Shown here: in pieces, positions 1 to 8,563 of the stretch
Layout of the letters: every line of letters starts with the position of its first letter
Numbering within the stretch: the stretch's first letter is position 1
From: Rhodospirillum centenum SW
GTDB taxonomy: Bacteria > Pseudomonadota > Alphaproteobacteria > Azospirillales > Azospirillaceae
Reading direction: 5' to 3'
Assembly: GCF_000016185.1 (NCBI RefSeq)
Contig: NC_011420.2
Coordinates: forward strand, 2,314,501 to 2,378,500
Length of the DNA stretch: 64,000 nucleotides
Position numbers and translations under genes: made by a program
The notes under the pieces: model-generated
What the model saw: the letters and a program-made list of their open reading frames with translations, nothing else
Databases searched by the model: none
What the model was told of the DNA's origin: nothing

Positions 1-270
1 GGCACCGAGCAGGAGGCTGGCCCAGAGCGCGCTGTCGGCATGGCGGTCGTCCAGATCGCGCCGCTGCACCAGGGCGTCGTGGAACAGCATCTCCGCCACC
101 AGGTACAGCACCTGGACGATGGAGAGGGCGAGGCCGGCCAGCCCGAACTCGGCCGGGCCGATCAGCCGGGCCAGCACCAGGAGCGTCGCCAGCGACAGCA
201 GCGAGACACCGCCGCTCTCCAGCACGACCCAGACGACGCCGCGCGCGGCGGCAAGGCGGCTGCCGCTCAT
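1..270 (-). CDS. Polysaccharide flippase (Wzx/MOP type), N-terminal part only
   Basis: This gene runs off the left edge; only its first 90 codons are present, starting at the ATG complementary to 268-270. The visible protein begins MSGSRLAAARGVVWVV and continues with long hydrophobic stretches typical of the first two or three membrane segments of polysaccharide/oligosaccharide flippases, including LVLARLIGPAEFGLAGLALS and a later QVLYLVAEMLFHDALVQR. The pattern of arginine-poor helices followed by a conserved LGPAEFG-like turn is characteristic of the MOP superfamily, which moves lipid-linked sugars across the inner membrane. The exact subfamily cannot be judged from the N-terminus. The start is chosen because the protein-like character begins there; upstream extension reaches a stop within the same four bases (ATGA). 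Confidence 0.7.
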   Translation of the reverse strand, partial: MSGSRLAAARGVVWVVLESGGVSLLSLATLLVLARLIGPAEFGLAGLALSIVQVLYLVAEMLFHDALVQRRDLDDRHADSALWASLLLGA

Positions 271-404
271 CGGACGCCCCCGGGGATCGGGAGGCCGCGG
301 ACGGACGGAAGGGGTTCGGTCATGGCGGATCGCACGGCTGCGGGAACGGACGGCGTATAACGCCCGGCGGTCCCCGGCCGGCACGGCGCGGTCCGGCTAG
401 CCCC

Positions 405-436
405 GAAGAGCAGGCGCGCGGAAGAACAGGCACGCG
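405..436. repeat. 16-bp tandem duplication
   Basis: Two adjacent 16-bp units, GAAGAGCAGGCGCGCG and GAAGAACAGGCACGCG, differ at two positions. They are noncoding and lie upstream of map. Confidence 0.8.
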
Positions 437-453
437 GACAGCGGGAGGCACCC

Positions 454-481
454 CCGGTGACTCCCGGCCGGTGACTCCCGG
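454..481. repeat. 14-bp perfect tandem duplication
   Basis: The unit CCGGTGACTCCCGG occurs twice head to tail with no mismatch. It is noncoding and lies about 100 bases before the map start. Confidence 0.85.
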
Positions 482-582
482 ATTGCATCGGCCGGTCGAT
501 GGCGGCATGTTCACCCCATCATTCTGTCGCCTGCACCGCTGCGGCCCCTGCCCCTGCCGGATCAGGCGCGGGAGAGAGACAG

Positions 583-1395
583 ATGCGTCAGTCGCGCCAG
601 ACCGACCAGCATGGCCGGCCGATCACCCTCTACGGGGCCGAGGACTGGCCCGCGCTGCGCCGCGCCGGGCGTCTGGCCGCGGAGGCGCTGGACCATGTCG
701 CCGGCCTGATCCGTCCGGGCATCAGCACCGCCGAGCTGGACCGCCAGTGCGAAGCCTGGATGCGGGAGCGCGGGGCGGTGCCCGCCACCCTGGGCTATCA
801 CGGCTACCGCCATGCGAGCTGCATCTCCATCAACCATGTCGTCACCCACGGCGTACCGTCGGAGGACAAGCGGCTGGTCGAGGGCGATATCGTCAATGTC
901 GATCTCTCCCCGATCCTGGACGGCTGGTTCGGGGACAGCAGCCGCACCTACTTCGTCGGCGAGCCCTCGCCGCTGGCACGGCGGCTGACCCGCACGGCCT
1001 GGCGGGCGATGTGGGCGGGAATCGAGGCGGTGCGCCCCGGCGCGCGCATGGGCGATGTCGGCCACGCCATCGAAGCCGCGGCCCGCGCCGAGGGTTTCAC
1101 CGTCGTGCGCGACTTCTGCGGCCACGGCATCGGCCGCGTCTTCCACGATGCGCCGGAGGTGCTGAACTTCGGCCGCCCGGGCACCGGCGTGCTGCTGGAA
1201 CCGGGCATGGTCTTCACCATCGAGCCGATGGTGAACGCCGGCGGTGCGGCCGTGAAGGTGATGGCCGACAAGTGGACGACCGTGACCCGCGACCGGTCCC
1301 TCTCCGCCCAGTTCGAGCACATGGTGGGCGTGACCGAGACGGGGGTGGAGGTCTTCACCCGCTCCCCCGCGGGACTGGACGGCGAGCCGGCCTGA
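583..1395 (+). CDS. map: Methionine aminopeptidase, type I
   Basis: This enzyme removes the initiator methionine from nascent proteins in the cytoplasm. The 270-residue product has the usual length for type I MetAP. All five metal ligands are visible: D107 in NVDLSP, D118 in GWFGDSS, H181 in HGIGRVFH, E214 in FTIEPM and E245 in QFEH; the substrate-binding H89 lies in VVTHGVPS. I chose the ATG at 583 because it follows a purine-rich GGGAGAGAGA and the family starts about here; a longer frame opens at 499 but adds a non-conserved 28 residues. The gene is convergent with the lipid kinase downstream, 25 bases away. There is no N-terminal SH3 or zinc extension, as expected for bacteria. Confidence 0.96.
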   Translation: MRQSRQTDQHGRPITLYGAEDWPALRRAGRLAAEALDHVAGLIRPGISTAELDRQCEAWMRERGAVPATLGYHGYRHASCISINHVVTHGVPSEDKRLVEGDIVNVDLSPILDGWFGDSSRTYFVGEPSPLARRLTRTAWRAMWAGIEAVRPGARMGDVGHAIEAAARAEGFTVVRDFCGHGIGRVFHDAPEVLNFGRPGTGVLLEPGMVFTIEPMVNAGGAAVKVMADKWTTVTRDRSLSAQFEHMVGVTETGVEVFTRSPAGLDGEPA

Positions 1396-1420
1396 TCCCC
1401 TACGCCGCCGCAGCCCCCCG

Positions 1421-2374
1421 TCAGCGGGCGGGCGGCGGCGGTGCGATCACCGGCAGGCCGGACGGGGCCAGCGCGATCTCCACCGGCAGACGGGCGATCA
1501 CGTCGCCGTCGCCCTGCACCGGCTCCCCGGCCGGGCCGTCGATGCCCACGCGCACGGCCGGCAGGACCCGGAAGCCGGGCAGGCGCTCCAGCAACCCCAG
1601 CACCATCCCGGCCGAATAGGCGAGCGCCGCCGCCCGGCCGCCGCATTCGAACAGGCAGGCGTGGAGCTGCGGCCGCTCCAGATCGGCCTGGGGGGCCAGC
1701 ACGAACCGGCCGCCGTAGAAGTGCCCCTTGGCGACGATGCAGGAGGCGGCCCGGACCCGCTCCACCCCGCCTGCGGCATCCTCAACCGTCACGGTGTAGA
1801 CCGGCCGCGGCCCGGCCAGAAGCTGCCCGAGCGTCTCCACCACATAGGCACCCTTGCCGGTCAGCCGCTTGAGCCGGGGGTTCACCCGCTCCACCACCGC
1901 CGCATCCAGCCCGGCACCGGCCATCATGGTGAAAAAGCGGCCGCCGGCGCGGCCCGGATGGATCAGCCGCACCGGCCCCGTCGCCAGAAGCGCCGCCAGC
2001 GCCGCCGGCCGCTCCGGCAGGCCCAGCTCCCCGGCCAGCACGTTGGCCGTGCCCAGGGGGATCACCCCCAACGGCAGTGGCGCCGGCCGCGCCCCCAGGC
2101 CGTTCACCACCTCGTTGACGGTGCCGTCCCCGCCCGCGGCGACCACGGCGTCCACGTCCGCCGCCTCCCGGGCGAAGCGTTCGGCGTCGCCGCGGGCGGC
2201 GGTCTCCCGCAGCTCCAGCCGGCAGCCGGAGTCGCGCAGGGCCTGGACGGTCCGGCGCAGGAATCCGGGGCGGCGGAACCCGGCGGTCGGATTGTGGATC
2301 AGCAGCAGGCGCCGGCCGGCCCCCGGCAGGGTAGGGGGCAGGCCCGGCAAGGAGGGAACAACGACGGTCACCAC
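1421..2374 (-). CDS. Diacylglycerol kinase-like lipid kinase (YegS/DagK family)
   Basis: The 317-residue protein carries the DAG-kinase catalytic domain. LLLIHNPTAGFRR at about residues 23-35 is the N-terminal nucleotide-binding strand, GGDGTVNEVVNGL starting at residue 81 is the signature ATP-binding loop, and PLGTANVLAGELGLP at about 106-120 is the second conserved motif. Family members phosphorylate diacylglycerol, sphingoid bases or phosphatidylglycerol at the inner membrane; the substrate cannot be read from the sequence. The C-terminal half is the beta-sandwich domain typical of YegS. It lies alone on the minus strand, divergent from the LpxH-like gene across a 201-base AT-richer spacer that probably holds both promoters. 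The first methionine is used because the domain starts soon after; a start some residues later is possible. Confidence 0.9.
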   Translation of the reverse strand: MVTVVVPSLPGLPPTLPGAGRRLLLIHNPTAGFRRPGFLRRTVQALRDSGCRLELRETAARGDAERFAREAADVDAVVAAGGDGTVNEVVNGLGARPAPLPLGVIPLGTANVLAGELGLPERPAALAALLATGPVRLIHPGRAGGRFFTMMAGAGLDAAVVERVNPRLKRLTGKGAYVVETLGQLLAGPRPVYTVTVEDAAGGVERVRAASCIVAKGHFYGGRFVLAPQADLERPQLHACLFECGGRAAALAYSAGMVLGLLERLPGFRVLPAVRVGIDGPAGEPVQGDGDVIARLPVEIALAPSGLPVIAPPPPAR

Positions 2375-2478
2375 GACTCCATGTTACGGTAATGTGAAAA
2401 ATAAATGAAATACCAAAGTCATCATCATGAAGGCTTGAAGAAATCTGCAAGAGGAATGTGACAACACGAATCAAGCCT

Positions 2479-2507
2479 TTGTCTTCGGATATATCTAGAT
2501 GTATACC
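2479..2507 (+). promoter_or_regulatory. Putative sigma-70 promoter of the phosphoesterase-glycosyltransferase pair
   Basis: TTGTCT at 2479-2484 and TATACC at 2502-2507 are separated by 17 bases, each matching the consensus hexamer at four positions. The motif lies in the most AT-rich stretch nearby and ends 68 bases before the ATG at 2576. It is a prediction from sequence only. Confidence 0.4.
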
Positions 2508-2575
2508 GCCGTCAACTTTACAAGCACCAGCCGTTCCATCCCTGGTCACGGACCATCTGCAAAGGGAGCCGCGCC

Positions 2576-3361
2576 ATGCAGGCCGAGGAGACCGCCAGAC
2601 AGTACCGGAGCATCTGGCTGTCGGACATCCATCTGGGCACCCGCGGGTGTCAGGCCGACTTCCTTCTGGATTTCCTGCGCCACAACGAGTCCGAGTACCT
2701 GTACCTGGTCGGCGACATCGTGGACGGCTGGCGCCTGCGCAAATCCTGGTACTGGCCGCAGAGCCACAACGACGTGGTGCAGAAGATCCTGCGCCGGGCC
2801 CGCAAGGGGGCGAAGGTCTTCCTGATCCCGGGCAACCATGACGAGGCGTTCCGGGAGTTCATCGGGCTCCAGTTCGGCGGCGTGGCGATCCAGGAGGACA
2901 CGGTCCATGTCACCGCCGACGGCCGCCGCCTGCTGGTGATCCACGGCGACCAGTTCGACGCGGTGGTGCGCTACGCCAAGTGGCTTGCGCATGTGGGGGA
3001 CACTGCCTACGTCCTGCTCCTGGGCATCAACACGGGCTTCAACTGGGTCCGGCGGAAGCTCGGGTTCCCGTACTGGTCCATCAGCGCCTACCTGAAGCAC
3101 CGGACCAAGAAGGCGGTCGAGTTCATCGGGGACTTCGAGAAGGCGCTGGCCGACGAGGCCCGTCGCCGGCAGGTGGACGGGGTGATCTGCGGCCACATCC
3201 ACCATGCCGAGATGCGGGACATGGACGGGGTGCTCTACTGCAACGACGGGGACTGGGTCGAGTCATGCACCGCCTTGGTGGAGCACGAGAACGGAAAGCT
3301 CGAAATCATCAACTGGGCCGAGGCTATCCGGGCGCGGGCGGCGATGAAGGTCGCGGCGTGA
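2576..3361 (+). CDS. Metallophosphoesterase of the UDP-2,3-diacylglucosamine diphosphatase (LpxH-like) family
   Basis: This is a 261-residue calcineurin-like phosphoesterase. The metal-binding signature is complete: D17 and H19 in LSDIHLG, D47 in VGDIVDGW, N87-H88 in PGNHDE, H123 in VIHGDQFD, and H207/H209 in CGHIHH. The long insert with WSISAYLKHRTKKAVEFIG resembles the helical cap of LpxH-type enzymes, which cleave UDP-2,3-diacylglucosamine in lipid A synthesis. Many alphaproteobacteria use LpxI for that step, so the real substrate could be another pyrophosphate lipid. The stop codon overlaps the GTG of the downstream glycosyltransferase by three bases, so the two are translationally coupled and probably act on the same envelope lipid. 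Confidence 0.85.
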   Translation: MQAEETARQYRSIWLSDIHLGTRGCQADFLLDFLRHNESEYLYLVGDIVDGWRLRKSWYWPQSHNDVVQKILRRARKGAKVFLIPGNHDEAFREFIGLQFGGVAIQEDTVHVTADGRRLLVIHGDQFDAVVRYAKWLAHVGDTAYVLLLGINTGFNWVRRKLGFPYWSISAYLKHRTKKAVEFIGDFEKALADEARRRQVDGVICGHIHHAEMRDMDGVLYCNDGDWVESCTALVEHENGKLEIINWAEAIRARAAMKVAA

Positions 3362-4401
3362 AGATCCTGATCGTCACCGATGCCTGGTTTCCGCAGGTCA
3401 ACGGTGTGGTGCGGACCCTGGCGACGACCCGGACCGAGCTGGAGAAGATGGGGCACACCGTGGAGGTGATCGCCCCCGACCGCTTCCGCACCCTGCCGCT
3501 GCCCACCTATCCCGAGATCCGGGTGGCGATCCGGCCGGGCCGCCGGCTGGCGCGGATGATCGAGGAGGCGCGCCCCGACGCGATCCATATCGCCACGGAA
3601 GGGCCGCTGGGCTTCGCCGCGCGGCGCTTCTGCCTGCGCTACCGCATCCCCTTCACCACCGCCTACCACACCCGCTTCCCCGAATATGTCCGCGACCGGG
3701 CGCCGATCCCGCTGGCGCTGACCTACGCCATCGTGCGCCGGTTCCATGCCCCGGCGCATTCCGTGATGGTCGCCACCCCCTCCATCGAGCAGGACCTGCG
3801 GGCGCGCGGCTTCCGCAACATCCGGCGCTGGACCCGCGGCGTGGACACGGAGCTGTTCCGGCCGCGGCCGGAGGTGCGGGGAGCGGCCCTGCTGGACCTG
3901 CCGCGCCCGGTCTTCCTCTATGTCGGCCGCGTGGCAGTGGAAAAGAACATCGAGGCGTTCCTGAAGCTGGACCTGCCCGGCAGCAAGGTCGTGGTCGGCG
4001 ACGGGCCGCAGCGGGCCGAGTTGCAGGCGCGCTACCCCAAGGTCCACTTCGCCGGGGCGCAGCATGGCGAGGATCTGGCCCGGCACTATGCGGCGGCGGA
4101 CGTCTTCGTCTTCCCCTCGCGCACCGACACCTTCGGGCTGGTGCTGCTGGAGGCGCTGGCCAGCGGCCTGCCGGTGGCGGCCTATCCGGTGGCCGGCCCG
4201 GTGGACGTGCTGGGTCCCGCGGCCGAGGGGCCGGACCGGGTCGGCGTGCTGGACGCCGATCTGGGCCGGGCGGCGCTGGCCGCGCTGGAGATCGACCCGG
4301 TGCGCTGCCGCGACTTCGCCATGCACTATTCCTGGCAGGCCTCGGCGCAGCAGTTCGTCAACAACCTGCGCCCGCTGACCGAGGAAGTGCGCGCGGCCTG
4401 A
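3358..4401 (+). CDS. GT4-family glycosyltransferase (lipid/mannosyl type), copy 1
   Basis: This 347-residue GT-B glycosyltransferase starts at a GTG overlapping the stop of the phosphoesterase (GTGA), giving VKILIVTDAWFPQVNGVV. The N-terminal acceptor domain contains the NGVVRT loop and the donor domain contains VGRVAVEKNIEAFL, the KVVVGDGP loop and SRTDTFGLVLLEALASG, the EX7E region that binds the nucleotide sugar. Members near this branch glycosylate diacylglycerol or phosphatidylinositol at the inner membrane; the sugar is unknown. A clear paralogue lies at 61742-62779 beside sqdB. The frame stays open upstream within the phosphoesterase gene, but the coupled GTG is the natural start. A strong terminator-like palindrome follows at 4406. 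Confidence 0.88.
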   Translation: MKILIVTDAWFPQVNGVVRTLATTRTELEKMGHTVEVIAPDRFRTLPLPTYPEIRVAIRPGRRLARMIEEARPDAIHIATEGPLGFAARRFCLRYRIPFTTAYHTRFPEYVRDRAPIPLALTYAIVRRFHAPAHSVMVATPSIEQDLRARGFRNIRRWTRGVDTELFRPRPEVRGAALLDLPRPVFLYVGRVAVEKNIEAFLKLDLPGSKVVVGDGPQRAELQARYPKVHFAGAQHGEDLARHYAAADVFVFPSRTDTFGLVLLEALASGLPVAAYPVAGPVDVLGPAAEGPDRVGVLDADLGRAALAALEIDPVRCRDFAMHYSWQASAQQFVNNLRPLTEEVRAA

Positions 4402-4405
4402 GCGG

Positions 4406-4427
4406 AGAAGCCCGGCCGGGCTTCTTT
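4406..4427 (+). terminator. Intrinsic terminator-like palindrome after the glycosyltransferase gene
   Basis: The 20 bases AGAAGCCCGGCCGGGCTTCT form a perfect inverted repeat followed by TT. It starts four bases after the stop codon. The T-run is short, so termination strength is uncertain. Confidence 0.6.
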
Positions 4428-4476
4428 CCGGGCCGGTTGACCCGGCAGGCCCTTTCTCCGGGCCGGTTGACCCGGC
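4428..4476. repeat. Direct repeat with 30-bp period
   Basis: The 19-mer CCGGGCCGGTTGACCCGGC occurs at 4428-4446 and again unchanged at 4458-4476. Each copy can form a CCGGG/CCCGG stem. The array follows the terminator directly and precedes the dinB-family gene. Confidence 0.85.
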
Positions 4477-4530
4477 CTGGGGGGCCGGCGCAGGCTGGAG
4501 GGAACCCCCATTCTCCGGGAGAGGCCCGCC

Positions 4531-5049
4531 ATGCCCGCCGCCATGATCACGCCGGCCTATGTCCGCACCATGGCCGCCTACAATGCGGAGATGAACCGCC
4601 GCATCTACGCCGCCGCCGGGCGGCTGGGCGAGGCGGAGCGGCGGCGCGACCGCGGCGCCTTCTGGGGCTCGATCCACGGCACCCTCAGCCATCTGCTCTG
4701 GGGCGACCGGATGTGGATGTCGCGTTTCGACGGCTGGGAGAAGCCGACCCAGCCCCTGAAGCAGAGCGGCGGGCTGCATGACGACTTCGCCGCGCTCACA
4801 CAGGCCCGCGCGGCGGCCGACGAGGCCCTGTGCGACTGGGCCGGACGGCTGGAGGCCGACTGGCTGGCGGGGGAACAGCGCTGGTACAGCGGTGCCGCCG
4901 GTCGGGAGATGGCGGCGCCGCGGGGCTTCCTGCTGGCCCATATGTTCAACCACCAGACCCACCACCGCGGTCAGGTCCATGTCCTGCTGACCCAGGCGGG
5001 GCAGGACCCCGGCGACACCGACCTGTTCCTGCTGCCCCCGCTCGACTGA
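4531..5049 (+). CDS. DinB-family metal-dependent protein
   Basis: The 172-residue protein is a DinB/YfiT-type four-helix bundle. The likely metal ligands are H54 in TLSHLLWGD and the pair H141 and H145 in NHQTHHRGQ. Family members include thiol-dependent transferases and many of unknown role; nothing here defines a substrate. GAGAGG lies about ten bases before the ATG. Its last 79 bases overlap the 3' end of the convergent P-loop gene on the other strand, which is unusual but compatible with both being real. Confidence 0.85.
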   Translation: MPAAMITPAYVRTMAAYNAEMNRRIYAAAGRLGEAERRRDRGAFWGSIHGTLSHLLWGDRMWMSRFDGWEKPTQPLKQSGGLHDDFAALTQARAAADEALCDWAGRLEADWLAGEQRWYSGAAGREMAAPRGFLLAHMFNHQTHHRGQVHVLLTQAGQDPGDTDLFLLPPLD

Positions 5050-5702
5050 TCCCCTCCCCCGCCGCCGGCCGTTACGCCCGCGCGGGAGGCGCTGGCCCGC
5101 CAGGGAGCCACCCCCAGCAGGACCAGTGCCCGGTCCAGGGCCACATCGAACGGCAGCGCCTCCACCGTCGCCCGGGACCGCAGCGCCTCGCAGGCGCGCA
5201 GCAGGGCTGCCCGCTCCGCCTCGACCTTCGCCGCCAGCCTTGCCGCCAGCGCCCCGCCGGCCCCGCTCCCGGCGCGGCGACGGGACAGGAGATTCTGCAC
5301 GCAGCGGTCGGGCGGGGTGTCGAGCCGCAGCACATGCAGCGGATGCCGCGCCGCCAGCGCGGCACTGAGCCGTCCGTCCGCGCTCAGCGCCAGCCCCTCC
5401 AGCAGCACGTCGTCCCCGGCCGTGGCCCGCTCCGCCGCCAGCAACAGGGCCGCCGGCAGTCCGCCGTCGCGGGCCGGGATGGTGTCGCAGCCGCCGCAGG
5501 TCCCCCCGTACTGGCCCAGCACCACGAGCGGCCGGCCGCCGGCCGGGTGTGCCAGCCGGTAGGCGAAGGGCCGTGTCCGGCCGGGGCGGAACAGCGGTTC
5601 GGCCCGGCCCGGCCCCTGCCAGTCATAGGCGGCGAGGACACGGCGGACGATCTCGGTCTTGCCCGACCCGGCGGTGCCCCGCGGATTGACGATCAGGCCC
5701 AT
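4971..5702 (-). CDS. P-loop NTPase, small kinase-like
   Basis: The 243-residue protein opens with MGLIVNPRGTAGSGKTEIV, a Walker A loop at residues 9-16 placed right at the N-terminus as in nucleotide and polynucleotide kinases. A central VLGQYGGTCGGCDTIP motif and LLEGLALSAD (a Walker B-like position) recall, from memory, a family of short P-loop proteins common in phages. The function is unknown. The start at 5702 is supported by GGGAGG upstream; an upstream methionine at 5759 adds 19 non-conserved residues. The C-terminal ~26 residues lie antisense to the end of the dinB-family gene and look non-conserved, so the stop codon may simply have drifted. Confidence 0.75.
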   Translation of the reverse strand: MGLIVNPRGTAGSGKTEIVRRVLAAYDWQGPGRAEPLFRPGRTRPFAYRLAHPAGGRPLVVLGQYGGTCGGCDTIPARDGGLPAALLLAAERATAGDDVLLEGLALSADGRLSAALAARHPLHVLRLDTPPDRCVQNLLSRRRAGSGAGGALAARLAAKVEAERAALLRACEALRSRATVEALPFDVALDRALVLLGVAPWRASASRAGVTAGGGGGDQSSGGSRNRSVSPGSCPAWVSRTWT

Positions 5703-5838
5703 GCGGCTCCCTCCCGTGCTGGCGTCGCAGGGGGACAGTGGACCACCGATCCAGGGCACGGTGAACGCCGATCGCAGGCGGCGGCGGGAAAATCCCGGGC
5801 AGGCCGGAGACTTGCGGCGGACAGGCCCGCCGCCGGGA

Positions 5839-8085
5839 TCAGAGGAAGCTGTAGGGGTCGATGTCCACCTGGACCCGGACGCCGGCGGGGATCTCCACCG
5901 CTGCCAGCCAGTCGGCGACGACCGGCTGCAACGCCAGCCCCTTGGGTCCGCGCAGCAGCAGCCGGCGGCGGTGCCGGCCGCGCAGGATCGCCAGCGGCGC
6001 CGGCGCCGGCCCCAGCACCGTCAGCTCCGGCCGGTCGTGCGGGGCGGCGCGGCCCAGGCGCAGGGCCGCCTGCTCCACCGTCCGCTCGTCCTCGCCCGAG
6101 ACGATCAGGGCCGCCAGCCGGCCGTAGGGGGGCATCTCCGTCTGCCGCCGGGCCTCGGCCTCGTGCGCCAGGAAGGCGTCGCGGTCGTGCGCCGCCAGCG
6201 CCCGCATCACCGGGGTGTCCGGCATGTGGGTCTGGAGGAAGACCCGGCCCGGCCGGCTCTCGCGCCCGGCGCGGCCGGCGACCTGATGCAGAAGCTGGAA
6301 GGTCCGCTCCCCCGCCCGCAGGTCGCCGCCGGAAAGGCCGAGATCGGCATCCACCACCCCGACCAGGGTCAGCAGCGGGAAATGGTGGCCCTTGGCCATC
6401 ACCTGGGTGCCGATCAGCAGGTCGATCTCGTGCGCCTTGACCCGCTCCACCGTCTCCTGCATCGCCCGCGGCCCCAGCAGCGTGTCGGAGGTCAGGACGG
6501 CGACGCGGGCGTCGGGGAACAGCTCCGTCACCTCCTCCGCCACCCGCTCCACCCCCGGCCCGCAGGCGACGAAGGACCCTTCGGCCCCGCACTGCGGGCA
6601 TTCGTCGGGCAGCCGGGCGGTGTAGCCGCAATGATGGCACTGCAGGCGCCGGCTCAGCCGGTGCTCCACCAGCCAGGCGGTGCAGTTCGGGCACTGCAGC
6701 CGGTGGCCGCAGGCGCGGCACAGGGTCAGGGGCGCATAGCCGCGGCGGTTCAGGAACAGCATCGCCTGCTCCCCCGCCGCCAGCGTCTCCGTCAGGGCGT
6801 CGCGCAGGACGGGCGAGAGCCAGTGCCGCGGCGGTGGCGCCGCGTCGGGCCGGCGCAGGTCGATCAGGGTGACCTCCGGCAGTTCGGCGCCGCCGTGCCG
6901 GTCAGGCAGGTCGATGCGGCCGTAGCGCCCGGCCTCGGCATTCGCCAGCGTCTCCAGCGAGGGCGTGGCGGAGACCAGCACGATGGGGATGCGCCCCAGA
7001 TGCGCCCGCGCCACCGCCATGTCGCGGGCATGGTAGACGACCCCCTCCTCCTGCTTGAAGGCGGGCTCGTGCTCCTCGTCCACGATGATCAGGCCAAGGT
7101 CCGGATAGGGCAGGAACAGGGCGGAGCGGGCGCCGACCACCACCCGCACCTCGCCCGAGGCGACCGCCCGCCAGGTGTTCCGGCGCAAGGGCGGCGGCAG
7201 GTCGGAATGCCATTCCGCCGGCCGCGCGCCGAAGCGGCGGGCAAAGCGGTCGAGCGACTGGGGCGACAGCGCGATCTCCGGCAGCAGCACCAGGGCCTGC
7301 CGCCCGGCCCGCAGCGCCGCGGCGATGGCCTCGAAATAGACCTCCGTCTTGCCCGAGCCGGTGACCCCGTCCAGCAGCGTGGCGGAATAGGCCCCGGCCG
7401 CCACCTTCTCCCGCAGCGTCTCCGCCGCGGCCGCCTGCGGGGGTGAGAGGGTGGGGCCGGGCAGCGCCCCGTCCGGCACGGCGAAGCGCGGCCCGCTGCG
7501 CAGCGGCACCGGCAGCAGCACGCCGGCATCGGCCATGGCGCGCACCACCGCGGGCGTGCAGCCGGCCTCGGCCGCCAGTTCCGCCGCCGGCCGCGGCGGC
7601 CCGTCCGCCAGCAGGTCCAGGATGCGCCGGCGCTGCGGCGACAGCTTGAAGCCGTCCGGCAGGTCGCCGTCCGCCCGCCCGTAGGCGGTCAGCACCCGCG
7701 GCCCCTCCAGCGCGGCGGAGACGCTGACGGCCATGCGCAGCACGTTGCCCGGCGGCGTCATGGTGTAGGCCGCGACCCAGTCCACGAACCGGCGCGACAC
7801 CTCCGGCATCGGCGGCAGGTCGAACCGGCGCAGCACGGGCTTCAGCTTCGCGTCCGGCACCGCACCGGGGGCCGCGGGATCGCCCTCCCCCCAGACGACG
7901 CCGAAGACCCGGCGGGGCCCCAGCGGCACCTCGACATAGCTGCCGGGCGGCAGGTCCAGGCCGGGCGGGGCGCCGTAGTCGAAGGGTTCCGGAAACGGCA
8001 GCGGCAGCAGCACGCGCACGCGCCGCGCCGCCGGCGCGGGACGCGCGTCCTCCGCCTCCAGCCTGAACTCCGCCGCCTCCGGCAC
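5839..8085 (-). CDS. priA: Primosomal protein N' (replication restart helicase PriA)
   Basis: This 748-residue SF2 helicase reloads the replisome at stalled forks. The N-terminal DNA-binding domain (about residues 20-120) holds the [10 protein letters not shown] motif. Helicase motif I is [11 protein letters not shown] (GSGKT at 243-247), motif II is [12 protein letters not shown], and motif III is LVSATPSLE. The zinc-binding module [13 protein letters not shown] ... CHHCGY ... CPQCG sits in the middle of the helicase core as in all PriA. It ends in the usual [11 protein letters not shown]. Length and motifs are normal. It is the last gene on the minus strand before the toxin-antitoxin insert that separates it from fsa. 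Confidence 0.97.
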   Translation of the reverse strand: MPEAAEFRLEAEDARPAPAARRVRVLLPLPFPEPFDYGAPPGLDLPPGSYVEVPLGPRRVFGVVWGEGDPAAPGAVPDAKLKPVLRRFDLPPMPEVSRRFVDWVAAYTMTPPGNVLRMAVSVSAALEGPRVLTAYGRADGDLPDGFKLSPQRRRILDLLADGPPRPAAELAAEAGCTPAVVRAMADAGVLLPVPLRSGPRFAVPDGALPGPTLSPPQAAAAETLREKVAAGAYSATLLDGVTGSGKTEVYFEAIAAALRAGRQALVLLPEIALSPQSLDRFARRFGARPAEWHSDLPPPLRRNTWRAVASGEVRVVVGARSALFLPYPDLGLIIVDEEHEPAFKQEEGVVYHARDMAVARAHLGRIPIVLVSATPSLETLANAEAGRYGRIDLPDRHGGAELPEVTLIDLRRPDAAPPPRHWLSPVLRDALTETLAAGEQAMLFLNRRGYAPLTLCRACGHRLQCPNCTAWLVEHRLSRRLQCHHCGYTARLPDECPQCGAEGSFVACGPGVERVAEEVTELFPDARVAVLTSDTLLGPRAMQETVERVKAHEIDLLIGTQVMAKGHHFPLLTLVGVVDADLGLSGGDLRAGERTFQLLHQVAGRAGRESRPGRVFLQTHMPDTPVMRALAAHDRDAFLAHEAEARRQTEMPPYGRLAALIVSGEDERTVEQAALRLGRAAPHDRPELTVLGPAPAPLAILRGRHRRRLLLRGPKGLALQPVVADWLAAVEIPAGVRVQVDIDPYSFL

Positions 8086-8182
8086 CCCGACCTCCGCACC
8101 CGCGATGCCCCGGTGTTAGCACCCCGGCGCCGGAGAGCGGAAGTGGCAGCCGGCGGGGGCAGGGGAGACGGGGGCCGCCGTT

Positions 8183-8563
8183 TTACTCGGCAGCGTCCGG
8201 GGCGGCAGCGCGGGCGAAGGCGCGGCGGGTGCCGTCCGGGTCCTGCCCGATCACCTTGAGGTAGGCGCGGGCGGGGCCGTCGGGTTCCGCCGTCCCCTGT
8301 TCCCACTGCCGCAGGGTCCAGACGCTGAGGCCGTAGGCGCGAGCGAAGGCCGTCTGGCTCAGACCGAGCCGGGCGCGCAGGACCTTCAGGTCGGGATAGG
8401 CCCGCCGCACGGCGAAGCCGGCCAGGTCCGCATCGCCGAGGTCGGGAGCGGTATCCGGGTCGTCGGCGATCTGCCGGCGGATGTCCGTATCGTCGGTCGC
8501 GTCCATCCGGGCGCGGTCGTCGGGCTCCACCCGGAGCGCATCCTCAAGGGAAAAACGCGGCAT
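8183..8563 (-). CDS. HTH (XRE-type) antitoxin of a BrnT-like toxin
   Basis: The 126-residue protein has an acidic N-terminal half (residues 1-50, many D/E) and a C-terminal helix-turn-helix at about 58-105 (VLRARLGLSQTAFARAYGLS then WTLRQWEQG). The acidic arm is expected to wrap the toxin and the HTH to bind the operon operator. The start at 8563 has an excellent ribosome site, AAAGGAGG. It begins 20 bases inside the upstream toxin gene, so the two are translationally coupled. Classical BrnA antitoxins have a different (ribbon-helix-helix type) DNA-binding fold as I recall it, so this is a variant partner. The antitoxin role is inferred from context. Confidence 0.8.
   Translation of the reverse strand: MPRFSLEDALRVEPDDRARMDATDDTDIRRQIADDPDTAPDLGDADLAGFAVRRAYPDLKVLRARLGLSQTAFARAYGLSVWTLRQWEQGTAEPDGPARAYLKVIGQDPDGTRRAFARAAAPDAAE

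Larger units (their letters stand above)
271..582. other. Divergent intergenic region with two short tandem duplications
   Basis: This spacer lies between the leftward flippase gene and rightward map. I see no convincing coding sequence in it. It carries two back-to-back tandem duplications described separately (405-436 and 454-481). The promoters of both flanking genes must lie here or inside the neighbours, but I could not pick a clear -35/-10 pair. Confidence 0.6.

Noticed and set aside
4406-5702. Prophage or mobile-element remnant suggested by repeats and the phage-like P-loop gene
   Set aside because: No integrase, structural gene, terminal repeat or tRNA attachment site is present, and the surrounding genes have ordinary character.
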